This document shows positions 37,554-43,661 of a stretch of 64,000 nt of DNA, piece after piece. The notes beneath the pieces are model-generated. The model worked only from the letters and a program-made list of their open reading frames with translations, was not told the origin of the DNA and searched no databases. A program made the translations under genes and the position numbers. Source of the DNA: Noviherbaspirillum sedimenti. GTDB taxonomy: Bacteria; Pseudomonadota; Gammaproteobacteria; Burkholderiales; Burkholderiaceae_D. The stretch covers positions 4,898,001-4,962,000 of the forward strand of contig NZ_QYUQ01000002.1 in the NCBI RefSeq assembly GCF_003590835.1. Direction: 5' to 3'. The stretch's first letter is position 1. Every line of letters starts with the position of its first letter.

Positions 37554-38126
37554 ATGACTACCTGCGTTGTCGTCAAAAAGGACAGGCAGATTGCGATCGC
37601 GGCCGATTCGCTGGTCACCTTCGGCGACACCCGGCTGTCGAACGCCTATGAGGCCAACCGCAAGATCTTCCAGGTGGGCGAATCCTACGTCACCCTGGCC
37701 GGGACTGCGGCGCATTTCCCGGTGATGCGCAAGCTGCTGACCGAGATGGGCGAGGATTGCAAGCTGAACAGTCGCGAGGAAGTCTTCGACACGTACTCGA
37801 AGGTGCACCAGATCCTGAAGGAAAACTACTTCCTGAATACCAAGGAAGACGAGGATGATCCTTACGAATCGTCGCAGATTACTTCGCTGATCGCCAATCC
37901 GTATGGCATTTTCGGCGTGTATTCATATCGCGAGGTATTCTGCTTCGAGCGCTTCTGGGGCATTGGTAGCGGCCGCAATTTTGCCCTGGGGGCGATGCAC
38001 GCCGTCTATGACCAACCCGGCAGTGCAAGCGACATTGCTTTGGCCGGGGTGCAGGCCGGGGTTGAATTCGACAAAAGTTCGGCGGCGCCATACCAAATCT
38101 ACAGTATCCAATTGAAACAAGAATAG
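37554..38126 (+). CDS. Proteasome-like Ntn hydrolase (BPH, beta-proteobacterial proteasome homologue)
   Basis: The 190-residue protein begins MTTCVVVKKDRQIAIAADS, like HslV and proteasome beta subunits. Removal of Met would expose a catalytic Thr (codon 2). The Asp of the AADS turn falls 16 residues after that Thr, as Asp17 does in proteasomes. The Lys of ANRKIFQV, directly before the S2 strand, would play the Lys33 role, offset by about three residues from HslV. Later it has GIGSGRNFALGAMHAVYD, the glycine-rich Ntn segment. It is not HslV: no hslU is near and the spacing differs. It matches proteasome homologues described from Betaproteobacteria (BPH), which form double rings. It lies 31 bp after aceF and 15 bp before lpdA, inside the PDH operon. 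Its substrates are unknown. Confidence 0.78.
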   Translation: MTTCVVVKKDRQIAIAADSLVTFGDTRLSNAYEANRKIFQVGESYVTLAGTAAHFPVMRKLLTEMGEDCKLNSREEVFDTYSKVHQILKENYFLNTKEDEDDPYESSQITSLIANPYGIFGVYSYREVFCFERFWGIGSGRNFALGAMHAVYDQPGSASDIALAGVQAGVEFDKSSAAPYQIYSIQLKQE

Positions 38127-38141
38127 GTGGGAGATAAAACT

Positions 38142-39932
38142 ATGTCTATGCTGGAAATGAAAGTACCCAATATCGGCGACTTCAAGGACGTCGAGGTCAT
38201 CGAATTGCTGGTCAAGCCGGGCGACACGATCAAGGTGGACCAGTCGGTGGCCACGGTGGAGTCGGACAAGGCCAGTATTGAAATTCCCGCCAGCCACGCC
38301 GGCGTGGTCAAGGAATTGAAAATCAAGCTTGGTGACAAGGTCTCGGAAGGTTCGTCCCTGTTGCTGCTGGAAGTGCAGCAGGGCGCTGATGCGCCTGCCG
38401 CTGCGCCGGCTGCGCCAGTGCAGACCGCAATTGCTACGGCGGCCGCTGCGCCGGCAGCATCCGCCCCCGCTGCTGCAGCGCCTGCTGCCGCCAGCTTCGC
38501 CGGCCAGGCCGACATGGAATGCGACACGCTGGTGCTGGGCGCCGGCCCTGGCGGCTACACCGCCGCCTTCCGCGCCGCCGACCTCGGCCAAAAGGTGATC
38601 CTGGTCGAGCGCTACCCAAGCCTCGGGGGCGTTTGCCTGAACGTCGGCTGCATTCCGTCCAAGGCCTTGCTGCATGCCGCCAAGGTGGTCACCGAAGCCG
38701 AAGAAATGGCGCATGCCGGCGTCAAGTTCGGCAAGCCGGAAATCGATATCGATGGCTTGCGCGGCTGGAAGGAAGGCGTGATCAAGAAGCTGACCGGCGG
38801 CCTGGCAGGTCTGGCGAAGGCGCGCAAGGTGCAGGTGGTGCAGGGCAAGGGCGGATTCTCGTCGCCAAATACCCTGACGGTGGAAACGCCGGAAGGCAGC
38901 AAGACCATCGCTTTCCGCAATGCCATCGTCGCCGCCGGTTCATCGGTTGCGAAGATTCCCGGCTTCCCATATGACGACCCGCGCCTGATCGATTCCACCG
39001 GTGCGCTGGAATTGCGCCAGATCCCCAAGCGCATGCTGGTGGTCGGCGGCGGCATCATCGGCCTGGAAATGGCTTGCGTGTATGACGCCCTGGGCAGCCG
39101 CGTGACCGTGGTCGAATTCGCCGACGGCCTGATCCCGGCGGCCGACCGCGACATCGTCAAGCCGCTGCAAAAACGCATCGAGAAGCGCTATGAGGCGATC
39201 TACCTGAAGACCAAGGTGACGAAACTGGAAGCACGGTCGGAAGGCCTGCTGGCCACTTTCGAGGGCGCGGAAGGCAGCGGCAATGCGCCGGCGGAACCGC
39301 AACTCTATGACATGGTCTTGCTGGCGGTCGGTCGCCGCCCGAATGGCCGCGAGATTGCAGCCGACAAGGCCGGCGTGGTGGTCAACGAGCGCGGCTTCAT
39401 CCCGGTCGACTCGCAACAGCGCACCAATGTGCCGCACATCTTCGCCATCGGCGATATCTGCGGCGACCCGATGCTGGCGCACAAGGCGACCAATGAAGCC
39501 AAGGTGGCGGCCGAGGTCATCGCCGGCCACAAGGTGGCGTTCGATGCCATGACCATTCCGTCGGTGGCTTACACCGACCCGGAAATCGCCTGGATGGGCG
39601 TGACCGAGACCGAAGCCAAGGCCAAGGGCATCCCCTATGAAAAGGCCGCCTTCCCGTGGGCCGCGTCAGGGCGCGCGCTGGCGATGGGACGCGATGATGG
39701 CGTCACCAAGCTGCTGTGGGACCCGGAAACAAAACGCATTATCGGCGCAAGTATCGTTGGCGTGAATGCCGGAGAATTGCTGGCCGAAACGGTGCTGGCG
39801 ATGGAAATGGGTGCCGACCTGGAAGACCTGGCGCTGACCGTGCATGCGCATCCGACGCTGTCGGAAACGCCCATGTTCGCCGCCGAAATGGGGCTGGGCA
39901 TCATCACCGACCTGTACGTGCCGAAAAAGTAA
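38142..39932 (+). CDS. lpdA: Dihydrolipoamide dehydrogenase (E3) with N-terminal lipoyl domain
   Basis: The 596-residue flavoprotein reoxidises dihydrolipoamide in the PDH complex. The ATG at 38142 with GTGGGAGA upstream is preferred over an in-frame GTG. Residues 1-80 are a lipoyl domain with Lys in VESDKASIEIP, followed by an Ala/Pro linker and then the usual E3 body: FAD motif LVLGAGPGGYTAAF, redox disulfide GGVCLNVGCIPSKALL, NAD motif VVGGGIIGLEMA and C-terminal HAHPTLSE with the catalytic His. The extra lipoyl domain is known in Neisseria- and Ralstonia-type E3s. A terminator follows. Confidence 0.97.
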   Translation: MSMLEMKVPNIGDFKDVEVIELLVKPGDTIKVDQSVATVESDKASIEIPASHAGVVKELKIKLGDKVSEGSSLLLLEVQQGADAPAAAPAAPVQTAIATAAAAPAASAPAAAAPAAASFAGQADMECDTLVLGAGPGGYTAAFRAADLGQKVILVERYPSLGGVCLNVGCIPSKALLHAAKVVTEAEEMAHAGVKFGKPEIDIDGLRGWKEGVIKKLTGGLAGLAKARKVQVVQGKGGFSSPNTLTVETPEGSKTIAFRNAIVAAGSSVAKIPGFPYDDPRLIDSTGALELRQIPKRMLVVGGGIIGLEMACVYDALGSRVTVVEFADGLIPAADRDIVKPLQKRIEKRYEAIYLKTKVTKLEARSEGLLATFEGAEGSGNAPAEPQLYDMVLLAVGRRPNGREIAADKAGVVVNERGFIPVDSQQRTNVPHIFAIGDICGDPMLAHKATNEAKVAAEVIAGHKVAFDAMTIPSVAYTDPEIAWMGVTETEAKAKGIPYEKAAFPWAASGRALAMGRDDGVTKLLWDPETKRIIGASIVGVNAGELLAETVLAMEMGADLEDLALTVHAHPTLSETPMFAAEMGLGIITDLYVPKK

Positions 39933-39947
39933 AAAATCCTCCCTTTG

Positions 39948-39982
39948 ACGCGGCCTTGCGGGAAACCGGGGCCGCGTTTTTT
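39948..39982 (+). terminator. Rho-independent terminator of the PDH operon
   Basis: Stem ACGCGGCC/GGCCGCGT with a 14-base loop, followed by six T residues, 15 bp after the lpdA stop. Confidence 0.85.
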
Positions 39983-40013
39983 ATTATGGCTGGCGTTGCG
40001 CGGCCTTCTGCGT

Positions 40014-40460
40014 TTACTCTGGGCTACGGACAATCAACTCGTTGAACCCGGTCCCCGCATCGTGCTCGCGCGTAAGCGAGCCATTCGGTAAGAGCGCAAG
40101 GAGAACCTCTGCTGTGGTTCTGACCTCGTTGCCGTAGCAAACGTGACCGCCATACACGCGGCCAAATGCATCAGAGACAGACATATGCATATGTGCGCCT
40201 GCGGGACAGAGACTGCCTGAAATGCTCAGGATCTCCAGAGGACCCGCGAGTTTGCATTCTGCGGATTCGCCTGCGTAGCGAAGAGTGGCTTCGACCAGGC
40301 TGCCAATGCCTGCAACCACGAAGGCTGAGTCTGTGTTTCGACTTCCCACGGCGCCTTCCAAGGCGCGCCGAAGATCAGCGCCTGGCGCGAGTCGGATTGG
40401 CAGGAGTTGCATCTGAGTGACCTGGCTTGTGTGCGTGGCTTTGCCGGCCGCAGAATGCAT
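40014..40460 (-). CDS. PPC/DUF296-domain protein
   Basis: The 148-residue protein contains a PPC (DUF296) domain: MQLLPIRLAPGADLRRALE, AFVVAGIGSLVEATLRYAG, the metal-binding-type HMHMSVSDAFGRVYGGHV and a C-terminal AGTGFNELIV. Bacterial stand-alone PPC proteins are trimers of unknown role; in plants the domain sits on AT-hook proteins. The start at 40460 (MHSAAG) has GTAAGG upstream; a start at 40412 (MQLL) is the alternative and gives the bare domain. It is 19 bp downstream of the RibD-type reductase, so they are probably co-transcribed. The pair lies in the integron-like island. Confidence 0.8.
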   Translation of the reverse strand: MHSAAGKATHTSQVTQMQLLPIRLAPGADLRRALEGAVGSRNTDSAFVVAGIGSLVEATLRYAGESAECKLAGPLEILSISGSLCPAGAHMHMSVSDAFGRVYGGHVCYGNEVRTTAEVLLALLPNGSLTREHDAGTGFNELIVRSPE

Positions 40461-40479
40461 GCCCTTACTGCACTGATCG

Positions 40480-41106
40480 TTACTCAACATCTTCGAATGT
40501 TCCTGTGCGCACCTCGCCGCTGCGCGCGTAGCGGGTGAGCAGCACACCGCCAGGCGTGCTGGTCGAGTGCGCCAGGGTGAAGGCCGACGGTTGTGCGTTG
40601 TTGCCGAACAAGTGCTTGCCGCGCCCAAGTACGACGGGATAAATCATAAGCCGAAGCTCGTCCACCAACCCGGCTGCAAGCAGTTGGCGCACCATGTCGC
40701 CGCTGCCCCACGTCAATAGGTTGGCGCCGTCCTGCTGCTTGAGCGCGCGTATCGCGTCGGCAAGGTCGCCCTCCAGCGCATGACTGTTCGGCCAGTCAAG
40801 CGTATCGGATCGATGCGTGGCCACGTGCTTAGGCACGCTGTTGAACCGGTCAGCGATGGCGCGGCTGCCTGATTCGACCGGTACGCGCGGCCAATACGCC
40901 GCGAATATTTCATAGGTGCGACGCCCCAACAGCAACTCGAACGGCTGCGAGAAGAGGTTTTGCAGGTCCTGGCCGATGGCTTCGTCGGCGTAGGGCACTA
41001 TCCAGCCACCGAGGCGGAAGTCGCCGCTGGGATCTTCTTCCGGCCCGCCGGGGGATTGAAAGACGCCATCTAGACTGATGTGTTCAGCAACGATGAGCTT
41101 GCGCAT
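40480..41106 (-). CDS. RibD C-terminal/dihydrofolate-reductase-like protein
   Basis: The 208-residue protein starts MRKLIVAEHISLDGVFQSPGG, the standard opening of the RibD_C (YyaP/YwjB-like) family, and contains FELLLGRRTYEIFAAYWP and LLTWGSGDMVRQLLAAGLVDELRLMIYPVVLGRGK, the NADPH-binding part. The family is structurally related to DHFR, but substrates of stand-alone members are mostly unknown. The true folA is elsewhere in the window. It is a common type of integron-cassette or mobile gene. The attC-like structure lies about 115 bp upstream. Confidence 0.85.
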   Translation of the reverse strand: MRKLIVAEHISLDGVFQSPGGPEEDPSGDFRLGGWIVPYADEAIGQDLQNLFSQPFELLLGRRTYEIFAAYWPRVPVESGSRAIADRFNSVPKHVATHRSDTLDWPNSHALEGDLADAIRALKQQDGANLLTWGSGDMVRQLLAAGLVDELRLMIYPVVLGRGKHLFGNNAQPSAFTLAHSTSTPGGVLLTRYARSGEVRTGTFEDVE

Positions 41107-41184
41107 ACAGTTCTCCAAGTCGGCGGACCAGAACGGTCCATAGATACGACGAACGCTTTGTATGTGGATCGACAACTAGCCCAA

Positions 41185-41216
41185 CGGCCAGCGCATATTG
41201 ATCTGATGCTGGCCGT
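41185..41216 (-). other. Hairpin upstream of the RibD-type gene
   Basis: Inverted repeat ACGGCCAGC/GCTGGCCGT with a 14-base loop, between the attC-like structure and the reductase start. It may be a transcription-attenuation hairpin or part of a second recombination-site relic: a GTTRRRY-type word (GTTGGGC, minus strand) borders it at 41179-41185. Confidence 0.45.
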
Positions 41217-41221
41217 GCCAA

Positions 41222-41344
41222 GCTTAACGCCGCGTTAACCAGCACGCAGCATGTGCCGCGAAGCGGCAAGCTCTATGCTGCGTGTCTATGTTGAACGATC
41301 AGTTTCTTGATTTATGGGAGGAGTCCATATATGAATTGTTAGGC
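41222..41344 (-). other. attC-like integron recombination site (putative)
   Basis: Read on the minus strand: an R''-type core GCCTAAC (41344-41338) followed by AATTC, an L''-type word CGTTCAAC (41297-41290), a central imperfect palindrome with arms CACGCAGCAT/ATGCTGCGTG (41284-41243) and inner stem GCCGC/GCGGC, an L'-type word GGTTAACG, and an R'-type core GTTAAGC (41228-41222). Order and orientation match attC sites of cassettes oriented away from the intI-like gene. The gap between R'' and L'' is about 40 bp, much longer than usual, so the site is degenerate or has an insertion. Confidence 0.5.
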
Positions 41345-41354
41345 CCTGATGTGA

Positions 41355-41654
41355 CTAACGCCGATCGCATTTGACCTCCTCCTTGAAGGTCTCACGACTG
41401 GCCTCCAGCCTGACTTTGCAGGGGCCATCCCAGAACTCGTCCTTCCACTCACCACGCCAAGTCGCACCGCGACCATTCTTGCACTTGATCTCTCGTTTGA
41501 ACTCGCCAGGTTTGGACTCGAGCTTGACCTCGCAGGGCTGCTCCCAATATGGGTCGCGCCAGGAATCCCGCCACCACCCCTTGTGTGAATCATCGGCATG
41601 AGCGATGGCAGGAAGTACCACACAGATGGAGGAAAGCAGCAAAGCTAGTGTCAT
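41355..41654 (-). pseudogene. Small secreted protein of unknown function, split by IS630-family insertion
   Basis: The remaining 99-residue frame starts [22 protein letters not shown] (signal peptide) and encodes a mature protein with two related segments, WEQPCEVKLESKPGEFKREIKC and WDGPCKVRLEASRETFKEEVKC, each with two Cys. Joining 41647 to 42810 (IS removed, one TA kept) restores [14 protein letters not shown] with its ATG at 42825-42827 and an AGGAG site. The ATG at 41654 comes from the IS end and overlaps the transposase stop (ATGA), so a nearly full-length protein could still be made by translational coupling. Listed as pseudogene because the native start and promoter are lost. Confidence 0.8.
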
Positions 41655-42809
41655 GAGTTTGAAATTCGCAGACAAAATCGTTCAATACTGGCCATGATGT
41701 CATCAGCGGACTTGGTCCAGACAAACGGCTTGGGGGCGGCGTTATTGAGTTTGAGGTAATCGCGAATGGCGTCTTCCAATTGACGGGTCGAACGATGGGT
41801 TCCGCGGCGAATTTGTTTTTCGGTCAGCGTGGCGAACCAGCGCTCGACCTGGTTGAGCCACGAAGCAGAGGTCGGCGTGAAATGTACGTGGAAGCGCGGA
41901 TGACGGGCGAACCAATTGCGGATGGTTGGTGTCTTGTGCGTACCATAGTTATCCATCACCAAATGAATGTCCAAATCGCTCGGAACGGAGGCTTCGATCG
42001 TGCGTAAGAATTTCAGAAATTCACTGCTGCGATGCCGCCGGTGCAACTGCCCGATGACTTCGCCCGTGGCAATGTCGAGCGCGGCAAACAAGGTCGTCGT
42101 GCCATGACGTTGGTAGTCATGGGTGCGCCGTTCTGCAACGCCAGGAGCCAGCGGCAAGATTGGCTGGGTCCGATCCAACGCCTGAATCTGGCTCTTCTCA
42201 TCGACGCACAGCACCATCGCCTTGACCGGCGGATCGATGTACAGCCCCACGATGTCGCGGGTCTTCTCGACAAACAGCGGATCGGTGGATAGCTTGAAGG
42301 TTTCCTGACGATGCGGTTGCAAGCCAAATGCGCGCCAGATACGGCTGACCGCCGTTTGCGACAGCTTAGCTTCGCGTGCCATGGTGCGCGTACTCCAGTG
42401 CGTGGCGTTCGACGGTTTCTCTTCCAGCGTCTTGGCGATCACGGCATCGACGCGCGCATCATCGATCGTGCGCGGCGCGCCCGAGCGGGGGGCGTCCAGC
42501 AAACCATCCAATCTCATTTGCACAAAGCGCCCGCGCCATTTCGATACCGTCTGCCCCGTCACTGCAAGTTTGGCGGCGACCGCCTTGTTCTCCGCTCCGT
42601 CGGCACATTCCAGCACGATGCGCGAACGCAGAGCCAATGCTTGCGCCGTCTTGCGTCGGCGTGCCCAAGCATGCAATTGTTCTTGTTCTTCTGCGCTCAA
42701 CACCAACGCCGCTTTCGGTCTGCCTGCCATATCATCCTCACTGTCGAAAACAATAAAACTGGGACAGCGAACAGGCAAAATAATTCAACGAATTTCAAAC
42801 TCAGGACAC
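41648..42809 (-). mobile_element. Complete IS630-family insertion sequence
   Basis: 1162 bp bounded by TA dinucleotides at 41646-41647 and 42810-42811, the IS630/Tc1-mariner target duplication, each within CTAG. Terminal inverted repeats including the flanking CTAG are 24 bases (41645-41668 and 42789-42812) with one mismatch; inner part GAGTTTGAAATTCG is identical. It carries one intact transposase gene. Ends, target and coding capacity are all intact, so it may still be mobile. Confidence 0.93.
41651..42730 (-). CDS. IS630-family transposase
   Basis: The 359-residue DDE transposase starts [19 protein letters not shown]. It has an N-terminal helix-turn-helix ([23 protein letters not shown]), a second HTH-like linker ([19 protein letters not shown]) and a catalytic core with Asp in [18 protein letters not shown], Asp in [13 protein letters not shown] and Glu in [18 protein letters not shown]. 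No frameshift or stop is seen. Its stop codon overlaps the ATG now serving the disrupted neighbour. Confidence 0.95.
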   Translation of the reverse strand: MAGRPKAALVLSAEEQEQLHAWARRRKTAQALALRSRIVLECADGAENKAVAAKLAVTGQTVSKWRGRFVQMRLDGLLDAPRSGAPRTIDDARVDAVIAKTLEEKPSNATHWSTRTMAREAKLSQTAVSRIWRAFGLQPHRQETFKLSTDPLFVEKTRDIVGLYIDPPVKAMVLCVDEKSQIQALDRTQPILPLAPGVAERRTHDYQRHGTTTLFAALDIATGEVIGQLHRRHRSSEFLKFLRTIEASVPSDLDIHLVMDNYGTHKTPTIRNWFARHPRFHVHFTPTSASWLNQVERWFATLTEKQIRRGTHRSTRQLEDAIRDYLKLNNAAPKPFVWTKSADDIMASIERFCLRISNS

Positions 42810-43010
42810 TAGGGTTTGGTTGTACATTTCGTTCTCCTCGTCGAAGCAGGAAGAGTATATCGCTTGGTCATGGACCAACTCTTAATTGGGCACCCTAAAA
42901 GGTGCTTTGTTTTGCGACAAATCGCCGCTTTCGATCGCGGTGTTCAATGTGTAATCATTGTCAAATCAACACGTTGGCTGACTTTATCACACCCTATTTC
43001 AAAAACACAA

Positions 43011-43630
43011 ATGCACCTTGAGACAAATTTGCAACACGGCAAATCTGGCCCCAAGCTGCGGCTGCTGGACCAGATGCGCGAGCGTATTCGCATGCGGCAC
43101 TATAGTCCCCGCACGGAGGGGCTTATGTCGATTGGGTGCGCCGATTCGTATTGTTCCATGGCAAGCGGCATCCGGTGGAGTTGGGCAAGGAGCACATCGA
43201 GGCATTTTTGAATGATTTGGCAAATGTGCAGGGGGTTTCTGCGTCTACCCAGAGTCAGGCAAAGAGCGCGCTGCTATTTCTTTACCGGGAAGTGTTGGCG
43301 ATCGAATTGCCCTGGCTGGATAATGTTGCCAGCGCCCGTACCCCGAAGCGCCTGCCCGCAGTGCTGACCGTGAACGAGGTGCGCAAGTTGCTGGAATGTG
43401 TGGAGGGGGCAAGCGGCTTGATGCTGCGGCTCATTTACAGCCCTGGCCTGCGATTGCGGGAGTGTTTCAGCTTGCGTGTCCAGGATCTGGATTTTGCCCG
43501 GCGCGAAATCATGATCCGTCAGGGCAAGGGCGCAAAAGGCCGCATTACCATGCTGCCGCAGACATTGCGCCTGCCGTTGGAACAGCATCTTCTGCGGGTG
43601 CGGCGGTCGCGGCGTCACCAGTCCGCTTGA
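43011..43630 (+). pseudogene. intI: Integron-type tyrosine integrase (IntI-like), frameshifted and truncated
   Basis: The first frame from ATG at 43011 reads MHLETNLQHGKSG..LLDQMRERIRMRHYSPRTEG, then a one-base deletion near 43127 shifts to YVDWVRRFVLFHGKRHPVELGKEHIEAF, continuing VSASTQSQAKSALLFLYREVLAIELPWLDNV, then GLRLRECFSLRVQDLDFARREI and GKGAKGRITMLPQTLRLPLEQHLLRV. These are hallmark IntI sequences. The first catalytic Arg and Lys are present, but the frame ends at 43630 before the HxxR, His and Tyr motifs. About 200 of the usual 320-340 residues remain. It is inactive. Minus-strand cassette-like genes lie on its 5' side, the arrangement expected for an integron. Confidence 0.9.
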
Positions 43631-43661
43631 CGCGCCGCGCCCGCCTGTATGAGAACGCGCC

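Noticed and set aside
41289..41375. 28-codon plus-strand frame MLNDQFLDLWEESIYELLGP..
   Set aside because: It looks protein-like but lacks a ribosome site, overlaps the end of the small secreted-protein gene and the attC-like structure, and is too short to support.
42816..43211. 131-codon plus-strand frame as a separate gene
   Set aside because: Its second half is the first-frame part of the broken integrase; the first half is intergenic and the displaced 5' end of the split gene read in the wrong direction.
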